From Nitrospirota bacterium (lineage in GTDB: Bacteria; NPL-UPA2; JAGMAN01): DNA of 18,074 nucleotides. This document shows positions 1 to 7,012 of this stretch, piece after piece. Position 1 is the stretch's first letter. Every line of letters begins with the position of its first letter. Position numbers and translations under genes: made by a program. Where the stretch lies: NCBI GenBank assembly GCA_030605915.1, contig JAUWHM010000039.1:1-18074 (forward strand), read 5' to 3'. The notes below the pieces were generated by a model that searched no databases, was not told the DNA's origin, and saw only the letters and a program-made list of their open reading frames with translations.

Positions 1-600
1 GATAATAAAAGGGGTAGTAAAGATTTAGAAGAATTAGACTTGAAAGGAAAATTCAGGTATCCAAAATCCGTTCAATATATTAAGAAACTCATTTCTTATA
101 TTACTTTTGAAAATGATATTGTTTTAGATTTTTTTGCTGGATCGGGAACGACGGGGCATGCAACTTTAGAACTCAATAAACAAGATGGAAGCAATAGAAA
201 GTTTATTTTGGTTGAACAACTTGATGAACATATGGCAGTTATGAAAAAGAGGATGAAAAAAGCATTAGAACGATCAGGCGATGAGAATTTTGTCTATTTA
301 GAACTTATGAAGTGGAATGAAAATTTTGTGGAGAAAATTCAAAAAGCAAAGACAAAAGAGGGATTAAAGAGGTTATGGGAAACAATGAAGAAAAAAGCGT
401 TTTTGAGCTATAAAGTGGACCCGAAAGTTGTTGATGAGAATGCTAAAGATTTTAAAGATTTATCTTTGGAAGACCAAAAAAGATTTTTGCTGGAATGCCT
501 AGATAAAAACCATCCCTATGTCAATTACAGCGAGATTGATGATGAGGAGTATGGGGTGAGTAGGGAGGATAGAAGGATAAATAAACTTTTTTATTCTTAA
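1..600 (+). CDS. mod: Type III restriction-modification DNA methyltransferase (Mod), C-terminal part
   Basis: The frame is open through the left edge, so the gene is cut by the window and only about 199 C-terminal residues are visible. The TTG at position 40 is not needed as a start. Just inside lies the AdoMet-binding motif I of beta-class N6-adenine methyltransferases (VLDFFAGSGTTGHA, about nt 121-165). It is preceded by FRYPKS, a form of the F-x-YPKP element common in Mod proteins. In beta-class enzymes the catalytic DPPY motif comes before motif I, so it should lie off the left edge. The C-terminus is charged and Lys/Glu rich. The product would methylate an adenine in an asymmetric site and supply sequence recognition to the Mod-Res complex. 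It is the first gene of an apparent mod / RhuM-Fic / res operon, with 4 nt to the next start. Confidence 0.88.
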   Translation, partial: DNKRGSKDLEELDLKGKFRYPKSVQYIKKLISYITFENDIVLDFFAGSGTTGHATLELNKQDGSNRKFILVEQLDEHMAVMKKRMKKALERSGDENFVYLELMKWNENFVEKIQKAKTKEGLKRLWETMKKKAFLSYKVDPKVVDENAKDFKDLSLEDQKRFLLECLDKNHPYVNYSEIDDEEYGVSREDRRINKLFYS

Positions 601-604
601 AATT

Positions 605-1603
605 ATGGCAAAAGAAAAATTCAATAAAGGTGAAATTGTAATTTATCAAACTTCTGCCAAAGAAGTTGAACTAAAAGTGCGGCTGGAAAAAGAAACCGTA
701 TGGTTAGACGCGCATCAAATGGCGCAGGTTCTTAATATTGATAGAACCGTAATTGTAAAACATGTTCGTAATATTTATAAAACTGGCGAATTGTTTGAAA
801 CTTCAACCTGTGCAAAAATTGCACAGGTTGCCGCTGACGGGAAAATCCGGCGAATGAATCTTTATAATTTAGATATGATTATTTCTGTGGGCTATCGGGT
901 GAATTCCAAACGTGCTACCCAGTTTAGAATTTGGGCGACAAAAGTGCTCAAAAGTTATCTGGTGCAGGGATACGCTATCAACCAAAAGCAACTTTTGGAA
1001 ACACGGGAGAAATTTAAGGAATTGCAAAATGCCATCACTTTCTTACAAGAAAAATCCCAAAAAGAATTACTGAAAGGACAGGAATCGGAAATTTTAGGTT
1101 TATTATCCGGGTACGCCAAAACGCTTACTCTGCTTGAGGAGTATGACAAGGGGAAAATTAAAGACACTAAAGGTAAGAAGGCGGCGTTTGGGTTGAAATA
1201 TGAAGATTGTCTGCATATTGTAAAAGAATTAAAAAAAGAATTGATTGTCAAAAAAGAAGCGAGTGATTTATTTGGACAAGAACGCGGTGGAAGTTTTGAA
1301 GGGATTATTAAAGGGCTTTATCAGACATTCGGAGGCAAAGAATTATATCCCACCATTGAAGACAAAGCATCGCATCTTTTGTATTTAATTATCAAAGACC
1401 ATCCCTTTATTGATGGCAATAAACGCATTGCTTCGTTTTTATTTGTCTATTTTTTGGATAAATCTAATTATTTGTATCGTCAAAGCGGCGAGAAAAAGAT
1501 AAACGATAACGCGCTGGTGGCGTTGGCTTTGCTTATTGCCGAGAGCGAACCGAAAGAAAAAGATGTGATGATAAAAATTATTAAAAATCTTTTGAGTGAT
1601 TAA
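605..1603 (+). CDS. RhuM-family N-terminus fused to Fic/Doc domain, embedded in the type III R-M locus
   Basis: This 332-residue protein has two parts. Residues about 1-130 match the RhuM (virulence protein) family: EIVIYQT, VWLDAHQMAQVL, a TSTCAKIAQ...DGK segment, then LYNLDMIISVGYRVNS and FRIWATKVLKSYLVQGY. The middle is probably helical linker. The C-terminal part, about 190-332, is a Fic/Doc fold with the active-site motif HPFIDGNKRIAS near residues 265-276. His, Phe, Asp, Asn and Arg of the motif are present. The position that is Gly in AMP-transferring Fic proteins is Lys here, as in Doc toxins, which phosphorylate EF-Tu. A Fic-family nucleotidyl- or phosphotransferase is therefore likely, and the target is unknown. 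The gene starts 4 nt after mod and ends 2 nt before res, so it is probably co-translated. No Shine-Dalgarno is visible. No separate antitoxin gene is seen, so the RhuM half or the R-M proteins might restrain it; this is inference. Confidence 0.85.
   Translation: MAKEKFNKGEIVIYQTSAKEVELKVRLEKETVWLDAHQMAQVLNIDRTVIVKHVRNIYKTGELFETSTCAKIAQVAADGKIRRMNLYNLDMIISVGYRVNSKRATQFRIWATKVLKSYLVQGYAINQKQLLETREKFKELQNAITFLQEKSQKELLKGQESEILGLLSGYAKTLTLLEEYDKGKIKDTKGKKAAFGLKYEDCLHIVKELKKELIVKKEASDLFGQERGGSFEGIIKGLYQTFGGKELYPTIEDKASHLLYLIIKDHPFIDGNKRIASFLFVYFLDKSNYLYRQSGEKKINDNALVALALLIAESEPKEKDVMIKIIKNLLSD
805..829. repeat. Perfect 11-bp inverted repeat inside the RhuM-coding region
   Basis: AACCTGTGCAA and TTGCACAGGTT are exact reverse complements separated by AAA. 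The hairpin encodes part of the conserved TSTCAKIAQV segment of the RhuM domain. It is not obviously an insertion, because the protein motif is continuous with the family. It could be chance, an mRNA hairpin, or a symmetrical protein-binding site. Confidence 0.6.
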
Positions 1604-1605
1604 TT

Positions 1606-4224
1606 ATGCTCTACGAAGTTTTTAATTCGTTAAAAGAAGCACACGGACAAGATTATTTTACATCGTGGATTGATGATGAAATAGTTCAAAATCTCAATCC
1701 AAAGTTTGAGTTGCGCGAATATCAAAAAGAACCACTGGGGCGATTTGATTTTTATTTCAACGGCTATCAAAAGCGGCAATTTCCGGCGCAACTGCTTTTT
1801 AATATGGCAACAGGAAGTGGTAAAACACTGATAATGGCGGCGAATATTTTGTATCTATATAAACTTGGGTACCGCAATTTTATCTTTTTTGTAAACAGCA
1901 CAAACATTATTGAAAAAACACGGGATAATTTTTTAAATCCTTTATCAGAAAAATATCTTTTTGCGCCCAAAATTAAGTTTGGAGAAAGGCAAGTTGATAT
2001 TAAAGAGGTTCAAAATTTTGAAGCGGCAAATTCGGAAAATATCAATATTGTTTTTACCACTATTCAGGGATTGCACACGCGTTTAAATTATCCTCACGAG
2101 GACGCTTTAACATATGAAGATTTTGAAGATAAAGAAATTGTCCTTATCTCAGATGAAGCGCATCACTTGCAAACCCTGACAAAATCTAAATTATCAGGAA
2201 GTGAATTGGAAGAAAAAAGAAGTTGGGAATACACAGTTGAGCGGATTTTTAGAAGCAATCTTAAAAATATTCTGTTGGAGTTTACAGCAACGATTGACTT
2301 GGGTAATCAAAATGTCAGGCAAAAATACGAAGACAAAATTATTTTCCAATATGATTTGAAGCAATTTCGCTTGGATAAATATTCAAAAGAAATAGAGGTT
2401 TTACAGGCGGATTTAGACCCGATTGACCGAGTTTTGCAGGCAGTTATTTTAAGCCAATATCGCAGAAAAATTGCCGAGAAAAACAAAATAAGGTTAAAGC
2501 CTGTGATTCTTTTTAAATCCAAGAGCATTAAAGTGTCGAAAGAAAATTACGAAGGTTTTTTATCAAAAATAAAAAACTTGTCTTCTAAAGATATTCAAGA
2601 AATACATTCACGGGCAAAAGGCACAATTTTAGAAGGTGTGTTTAACTATTTCCAAAAAGAGAATATAACTTTTGACAATTTAATTAGAGAGCTGCAAGAG
2701 GATTTTTCTGAAGAAAAGTGTATGCTCTTAGATTCTGAAAATGTTGATGAAGAAAAGCAATTAAAACTTAATTCTTTAGAAAATAAGAATAATGAAATAA
2801 GGGCTATTTTTGCGGTTAATATGCTAAATGAAGGTTGGGATGTGCTTAACTTATTTGATATTGTAAGGTTATACGATACGCGGGATGGAAAATGGGTCCA
2901 CGGTAAGTATAAGCCCGGCAATACGACAATGGGTGAAGCGCAACTTATTGGCAGAGGAGCAAGATATTTTCCATTTCAATTAGACGAGATACAAGATAGG
3001 TATAAAAGAAAATTCGATGAAGACGCTGAAAATGAACTGTGTGCTATAGAAGCTTTACACTATCATAGCAAACACAATCCTGATTATATTTCTGAATTGA
3101 AATCTGCTCTTACTGAAATTGGAATTTTACCGGAAAAGTATATTCAGAGAGATTTGTTTATTAAAGATTCTTTTAAGGAGACTGAATTTTGGAAAGAAGG
3201 TGTGATTTTTATAAATGACAGGATACAAAATCCAAGAGGGGAAATATTTAGTTTGCAGGACGCAAAAATTGAAGAGAAATATAGATACGAATTGAGAACT
3301 GGGGAAATTAAAGAAGAAATTATCCTAGATGAAGCGAAGAAACCAAAGCCATCAGGTGTTACGCGTGACAAGATAGCATATAAATTTGTTGATTTTGGAG
3401 AAAATATAGCGCGAAACGCTTTAGATAGATTTGAGTTCTATAAATTTGAAACACTAAAGAAATATTTCCCTTATGTAAAATCAGTTAAAGAATTTATTTT
3501 ATCACTCAATTATTTAGGCAGCGTTGGCATAGAGGTTTTAGGCCCAAAAGACAAAATAAATAAATTAACTCCAACTCAAAAATTAGAAATGGCTTTATTT
3601 GCAGTTAAAAAGATATCAGAACAAGCAAGAATTAATACTTCAGAGTTCATAGGGACTAAATTATTTAAGGCACAATTACTTAGAGATATTTTTGGCAAAA
3701 ATGAAGGTAGGAAGACCCTAAAATTGGATAGCGACAGCGAAAGAGCGCAGGAGATGGTAGAAATAAATTTAGTTGATAAAGATTGGTATGCGCAAAACGA
3801 TTTATATGGAACAAGCGAAGAAAGAGGTTTCATTAAATTTATTGATGAATCTATAGAGAAATTAAGACAAAAATATTCAGATATTGCCTTGCTTCGCAAT
3901 GAAAAGTTTTTTCAAGTTTTTGACTTTGATGAAGGTAGAGCATTTGAGCCAGATTTTATAATGATTTTGAAAAAGAGGAATAGAGCCATTAGTATTTATC
4001 AGATTTTTATTGAACCAAAGGGAGAATGGACATATGATATGAACCAGCGGTTTGAGTTATCTAAAGAAGGGTGGAAGCAAAAATTTTTACTGGAGATGGA
4101 AGAAAAAGCGGACACTGATTTAAAATTAGAAAATAAACACTTTAAGCTAATGGGGTTGCCCTTTTACAACGAAAAATTAAGACAAATTTTTGAAGAAGCT
4201 TTTGAAGATGAAATCCTTACTTAA
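1606..4224 (+). CDS. res: Type III restriction endonuclease subunit (Res), helicase-nuclease
   Basis: The protein has 872 residues, within the usual size for Res subunits. It begins with a superfamily 2 helicase/translocase: Walker A ATGSGKT (about residues 68-74), Walker B/DEAH box in LISDEAHH (about 180-187), the FTATID motif III region (about 226-231), and motif VI in GEAQLIGRGARYFP (about 444-457). The second RecA-like lobe includes AVNMLNEGWDV. The C-terminal nuclease domain shows a PD-(D/E)xK arrangement: EPDFIMIL followed by YQIFIEPKGEW (about residues 783-812), with Asp, Glu and Lys all present. It would translocate on DNA with Mod and cleave beside unmethylated sites. All key motifs are intact, so it looks functional. 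The start is 2 nt after the RhuM-Fic stop, with no Shine-Dalgarno, which suggests coupling. Codon use is AT-rich like its upstream neighbours and unlike the genes from 4440 on. Confidence 0.93.
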   Translation: MLYEVFNSLKEAHGQDYFTSWIDDEIVQNLNPKFELREYQKEPLGRFDFYFNGYQKRQFPAQLLFNMATGSGKTLIMAANILYLYKLGYRNFIFFVNSTNIIEKTRDNFLNPLSEKYLFAPKIKFGERQVDIKEVQNFEAANSENINIVFTTIQGLHTRLNYPHEDALTYEDFEDKEIVLISDEAHHLQTLTKSKLSGSELEEKRSWEYTVERIFRSNLKNILLEFTATIDLGNQNVRQKYEDKIIFQYDLKQFRLDKYSKEIEVLQADLDPIDRVLQAVILSQYRRKIAEKNKIRLKPVILFKSKSIKVSKENYEGFLSKIKNLSSKDIQEIHSRAKGTILEGVFNYFQKENITFDNLIRELQEDFSEEKCMLLDSENVDEEKQLKLNSLENKNNEIRAIFAVNMLNEGWDVLNLFDIVRLYDTRDGKWVHGKYKPGNTTMGEAQLIGRGARYFPFQLDEIQDRYKRKFDEDAENELCAIEALHYHSKHNPDYISELKSALTEIGILPEKYIQRDLFIKDSFKETEFWKEGVIFINDRIQNPRGEIFSLQDAKIEEKYRYELRTGEIKEEIILDEAKKPKPSGVTRDKIAYKFVDFGENIARNALDRFEFYKFETLKKYFPYVKSVKEFILSLNYLGSVGIEVLGPKDKINKLTPTQKLEMALFAVKKISEQARINTSEFIGTKLFKAQLLRDIFGKNEGRKTLKLDSDSERAQEMVEINLVDKDWYAQNDLYGTSEERGFIKFIDESIEKLRQKYSDIALLRNEKFFQVFDFDEGRAFEPDFIMILKKRNRAISIYQIFIEPKGEWTYDMNQRFELSKEGWKQKFLLEMEEKADTDLKLENKHFKLMGLPFYNEKLRQIFEEAFEDEILT

Positions 4225-4279
4225 ACTATGAAAAACGGAGATGTTCCAACTTACTTGTGGAGATATTATTCAAAAAAGT

Positions 4280-4290
4280 CACACAGTGTG
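4280..4290. repeat. Small palindrome CACACAGTGTG
   Basis: CACAC and GTGTG are exact reverse complements around a single A. It lies at the TAG that ends the first frame of the possible small gene. On its own it is weak, but it is one of three hairpins in the gap between res and dapF. Confidence 0.35.
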
Positions 4291-4323
4291 TAGCGAATCG
4301 GAAATAAAGACAACTAAAGGAAA

Positions 4324-4344
4324 ATCGCACACATCGCGTGCGAT
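4324..4344. repeat. Inverted repeat in the res-dapF gap
   Basis: ATCGCAC and GTGCGAT form a perfect 7-bp stem with a 7-nt loop. No U-tract follows, so it does not look like an intrinsic terminator. Confidence 0.45.
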
Positions 4345-4373
4345 ATTGAGTCAAATTCAGAAAAATTAGAAAT

Positions 4374-4429
4374 GAAAATCTGTGAAAATCCCTGCCCACC
4401 TGAGGCGGGTAAATGTTAATCTGTGGTTA
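4374..4429 (+). repeat. ATCTGTG-type dispersed repeat with internal GC hairpin, leader of dapF
   Basis: The stretch reads GAAAATCTGTGAAAATC, then a GC-rich hairpin (CCTGCC / GGCGGG, 4391-4409, loop CACCTGA), then GTTAATCTGTGGTTA. The flanks resemble the dispersed ATCTGTG/ATCTGCG intergenic phrases seen at two other gaps here. The hairpin looks as if it replaces or interrupts a central unit. The right end runs into AGGAAA (4429-4434), the ribosome binding site of dapF. No convincing promoter is visible in the 4225-4439 gap. Confidence 0.45.
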
Positions 4430-4439
4430 GGAAATTTTT

Positions 4440-5258
4440 ATGATGCAAATTGGATTTACTAAGATGTGTGCGGGGGGGAATGATTTTATCCTCATAGATA
4501 ACCGGTCGAGCATTGTCCCTGAGGATAGGGGCTCATTGGCTAAACACCTCTGCCTGCGAAAGTTTTCCGTTGGAGCTGATGGACTCCTTCTCTTAGAAAA
4601 TTCTTCCCAGACCGATTTCAAAATGCGCATCTTCAATCCGGACGGAAGCGAACCCGAGATGTGCGGAAACGGAGCCAGGTGTATAGCCCGCTTTGCTCAT
4701 CTTAGAGGGATAGCCGAAAGCACGATGAGCTTTGAGACCCGAGCTGGCACCATCGAGGCAGAGATAATTGATGAAAGCGTGAAACTTAAGATGGGCCAGC
4801 CGACCAATATGGAGCTAAATTTGGAGATTCCACTAAAAGGGGGCAAGTACAAACTCCATAAGATAAATACCGGCGTTCCTCACGCTGTCTCTTTTGTTGA
4901 CAATTTGCAGGAGGTAGATATTAAAGGCTTAGGAAGCCAGATTCGCTACCATCCCCACTTTCAGCCAGAGGGGACGAATGCTGATTTTGTTCAGGTTGTA
5001 GATGGCTCAAGCCTTAAGATGAGGACTTACGAAAGGGGAGTGGAAGATGAGACGGATTCCTGCGGCACGGGCGCAGTGGCCGCGGCGATTATTGCTTTCT
5101 TCTTAAAGAAGGTAGCAGAAACCCCACTAAGGGTAGAAACCCGGGGAGGGGAGGTATTAAAGGTATATTGTAATTCAGAAGAGCAGAAAATCACAAATGT
5201 CTATTTAGAGGGTGAGGCAAGAACTATTTATGAGGGGGAACTAAAATGGAAAGATTGA
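4440..5258 (+). CDS. dapF: Diaminopimelate epimerase
   Basis: DapF interconverts LL- and meso-diaminopimelate, the last step before peptidoglycan and lysine use. The 272-residue length is normal. Both catalytic cysteines are present: Cys75 in PEMCGNGARC and Cys208 in DETDSCGTGAVAA. The N-terminus FTKMCAGGNDFILIDN and the GADGLL and EGTNADFVQV segments are also characteristic. The start is ATG 4440 or ATG 4443; AGGAAA at 4429-4434 fits either. Its last 13 bases overlap dapA, so the two are translationally coupled. It heads a dap cluster that supplies the DapL variant of the pathway. Composition is clearly less AT-rich than the R-M block upstream, which marks the boundary of the putative island. 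Confidence 0.96.
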   Translation: MMQIGFTKMCAGGNDFILIDNRSSIVPEDRGSLAKHLCLRKFSVGADGLLLLENSSQTDFKMRIFNPDGSEPEMCGNGARCIARFAHLRGIAESTMSFETRAGTIEAEIIDESVKLKMGQPTNMELNLEIPLKGGKYKLHKINTGVPHAVSFVDNLQEVDIKGLGSQIRYHPHFQPEGTNADFVQVVDGSSLKMRTYERGVEDETDSCGTGAVAAAIIAFFLKKVAETPLRVETRGGEVLKVYCNSEEQKITNVYLEGEARTIYEGELKWKD

Positions 5259-6337
5259 AAAAGTTTGAAGGAGCCTGGACGGCTTTGGTTACTCCCTTCA
5301 GGGAAGATGGGAAGATAGACTGGGAAGGATTTGAGAAAAATGTCAAGTTCCAGATTTCCCAGGGAATTAGCGGCTTAGTCCCCACCGGGACCACGGGAGA
5401 ATCACCTACTCTGGGTTGGGAGGAGCATAATTTGTTCACAACTAAGACCATCCAGTTTGCAAGACCCGTTAGAGGTTCATCTCTAAACGGGTCAAGCAAA
5501 AAGTGCTATGTTATGGCCGGGACGGGAAGTAACTCCACTGAGGAAGCCTTAGCCGGAACTAAGTATGCGGTGGAAGCAGGGGCTGATGCGGTGCTTCTGG
5601 TTGACTGCTACTATAATGGTCCATCCTCTCTGGAATTAAGAAAGGAATATCATGGAGCAATTGCCAAGGAATTTCCAGCTATACAGGTCGTCCCCTATAT
5701 AATTCCTGGTCGGACTGGCACCTCGCTCTCTCCGGAGGACCTGGCTATTCTCTCCAAGGAGTTTTCCAATGTGAGGGCGGTGAAGGAGGCCACCGGAGAC
5801 TTAGAGAGGATGATAAAAGAAAGAGAACTTGTAGGCAACGACTTTGATATCCTCTCTGGTGATGATGAGCGGACCTATGAGATGATGGCCCGCCCGGGAA
5901 TAAGGGCCTCCGGGGTTGTCTCCGTAATCTCAAATGTTGTCCCCGGGGCAGTTGAAGATATGGTTCGCAAAACTTTGGCCGGAGATGCAAGGGGAGGGGA
6001 CCTGCGAGATGCTCTTTCTCCGCTTTTTGATATTGTAACCGTTAAGGTGAAAGATGAAAGAACTTTCCCCGATGGCAGTAAGGCTAGTGTAGAGGATAAA
6101 TTCAGGAATCCCCTTCCCGTTAAGACGCTTATGAATGGATTAGGAATGCCGGCTGGGCCATGCCGAAGACCTCTGGGGAAAATGAGTCCTCAAGGCGTTC
6201 AGGTAGTTAGAAATGCAGCCCGGACAGTCTGGAAGAAAAATCCAGAAATCCTTAAGCCAATAGAAGAAGCTTATGGAGTGAAGATAGCGCAGAGACTGGA
6301 GAAAGACGAATATTGGGATAAGCTTGCTTATAGTTGA
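5246..6337 (+). CDS. dapA: 4-hydroxy-tetrahydrodipicolinate synthase, enlarged, with palindrome-encoded insertion
   Basis: DapA condenses pyruvate with aspartate semialdehyde. Diagnostic residues are present: PTGTTGES (about 46-53), Tyr151 and Arg156 in VVPYIIPGRTG, and Schiff-base Lys180 in RAVKEATGDL. At 363 residues it is longer than the usual figure of about 290-300. Three additions account for this: a short insert at about 73-84 (RPVRGSSLNGSS) encoded by a 31-bp palindrome, a segment FPDGSKASVEDKF before NPLPVKTLMNGLG near the C-terminus, and a C-terminal tail after about 330. The catalytic core is uninterrupted, so the enzyme is probably active. The usual second Tyr of the catalytic triad cannot be assigned with certainty by eye. 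Strong Shine-Dalgarno GAGGGGGA at 5232-5239. Overlaps dapF and is followed 18 nt later by bioY. Confidence 0.93.
   Translation: MERLKKFEGAWTALVTPFREDGKIDWEGFEKNVKFQISQGISGLVPTGTTGESPTLGWEEHNLFTTKTIQFARPVRGSSLNGSSKKCYVMAGTGSNSTEEALAGTKYAVEAGADAVLLVDCYYNGPSSLELRKEYHGAIAKEFPAIQVVPYIIPGRTGTSLSPEDLAILSKEFSNVRAVKEATGDLERMIKERELVGNDFDILSGDDERTYEMMARPGIRASGVVSVISNVVPGAVEDMVRKTLAGDARGGDLRDALSPLFDIVTVKVKDERTFPDGSKASVEDKFRNPLPVKTLMNGLGMPAGPCRRPLGKMSPQGVQVVRNAARTVWKKNPEILKPIEEAYGVKIAQRLEKDEYWDKLAYS
5461..5496 (+). repeat. Palindromic element inserted in the dapA coding sequence
   Basis: GACCCGTTAGAG (5463-5474) pairs with CTCTAAACGGGTC (5481-5493) with one bulged A and a 6-nt loop, 31 bp in all. With flanking AA and AAG the shared stretch is 36 bp, a multiple of three. 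It lies between IQFA and KKCYVMAGTGSN, where ordinary DapA proteins are continuous. A second copy with the same outer arms, the same total length and the same flanks is in comEC at 15109-15144. Confidence 0.75.
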
Positions 6338-6355
6338 GGTCACCAGGAGAAATCA

Positions 6356-7012
6356 ATGCAAGAAATAGCAATAGTTGACGGGTTTCTGAAAGCAAGATAC
6401 ATATTTTTCAAATGGCGCTACAGTTTGGTTCTTGTAAACAAACTCATTCTATCATTGGGGATGGCCTGTGTAACTGGAGTTTTAGCCCAAATAAAAATCT
6501 CTCTTCCCTGGACTCCGGTGCCAATCACCGGTCAGACTTTTGCTGTCCTATTGGCTGGAGTCCTTCTTGGCAGATGGTGGGGAGGAATAAGCCAGGCAAT
6601 ATATGTAGTAATGGGTGTAGTTGGTGTTCCCTGGTTTGCGGGCTTGAGCGGAGGTTATGGCGCTCTCATTGGTCCCAGCGGAGGATATATAATTGGTTTT
6701 ATCTTGGCAGCTCTTTTTCTTGGTCATTTCACTGACAAATATATCAGGGCGAGGAGTTTTCTTCCCATGTTTGCCCTTATGCTATTTGCCAATTTCGTCC
6801 TCATACATGTGCCGGGATTATTACAGTTAGGACTATGGTTTCACATAGCCAAAGGCACTGGATTAACTCTTTGGGAACTGCTCTGGATGGGAACTATTCC
6901 GTTCGTTATCGGGGACATAACTAAAATTGTAGCCGCAGCAATGTTAGCGAAAGCCATTACCCCCAAGGAAGCTTACAATGGCGAAGTGGATGCTGTTAGG
7001 GCAAAGAAATGA
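6356..7012 (+). CDS. bioY: BioY-family biotin transporter, ECF substrate-binding component
   Basis: A 218-residue, strongly hydrophobic integral membrane protein with about six predicted helices. BioY signatures are visible in order: LPWTPVPITGQTFAVLLAGVLLG (about 49-71, the substrate-binding signature), YVVMGVVGVPWFAGLSGG, LIGPSGGYIIGF, and PFVIGDITKIVAAAMLA near the C-terminus. It is expected to bind biotin in the membrane, alone or with an ECF ATPase/transmembrane module encoded elsewhere; no such module is in this window. The N-terminus has about 25 residues before the first helix. Shine-Dalgarno AGGAGA precedes ATG 6356. The stop overlaps the next start (ATGA at 7009-7012), so both are likely co-translated. 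Confidence 0.92.
   Translation: MQEIAIVDGFLKARYIFFKWRYSLVLVNKLILSLGMACVTGVLAQIKISLPWTPVPITGQTFAVLLAGVLLGRWWGGISQAIYVVMGVVGVPWFAGLSGGYGALIGPSGGYIIGFILAALFLGHFTDKYIRARSFLPMFALMLFANFVLIHVPGLLQLGLWFHIAKGTGLTLWELLWMGTIPFVIGDITKIVAAAMLAKAITPKEAYNGEVDAVRAKK

Larger units (their letters stand above)
4228..4369 (+). pseudogene. Possible frameshifted small gene after res
   Basis: An ATG three bases after the res stop opens MKNGDVPTYLWRYYSKKSHSV and stops at TAG (4291-4293). The next forward frame (+1) is open across the same region and gives a protein-like tail, HTVCSESEIKTTKGKSHT..., ending at TAG 4367-4369. Removing one A from the A6 run at about 4271-4277 would join both into a reading frame of about 46 residues. 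This could be a real small gene with a frameshift, an assembly error in a homopolymer, or chance. I do not recognise the product. No Shine-Dalgarno is visible. Confidence 0.3.

Noticed and set aside
40..42. TTG at 40 as a gene start
   Set aside because: The frame is open to position 1 and the Mod-like sequence continues upstream, so the gene is cut by the window.
955..1251. Minus-strand reading frames inside rhuM and res
   Set aside because: They lie wholly within strongly supported plus-strand genes, have no family motifs and no ribosome binding sites.
4270..4277. A AAA AAG as a programmed -1 frameshift site
   Set aside because: The -1 frame stops after about ten codons; the longer open frame is +1.
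4346..4374. Promoter for dapF from TTGAGT and following AT-rich sequence
   Set aside because: No acceptable -10 at 16-18 nt; the match is no better than expected in AT-rich DNA.
4225..4439. CRISPR array or attachment site in the res-dapF gap
   Set aside because: Repeats are not regularly spaced and no direct-repeat pair or integrase is visible in the window.
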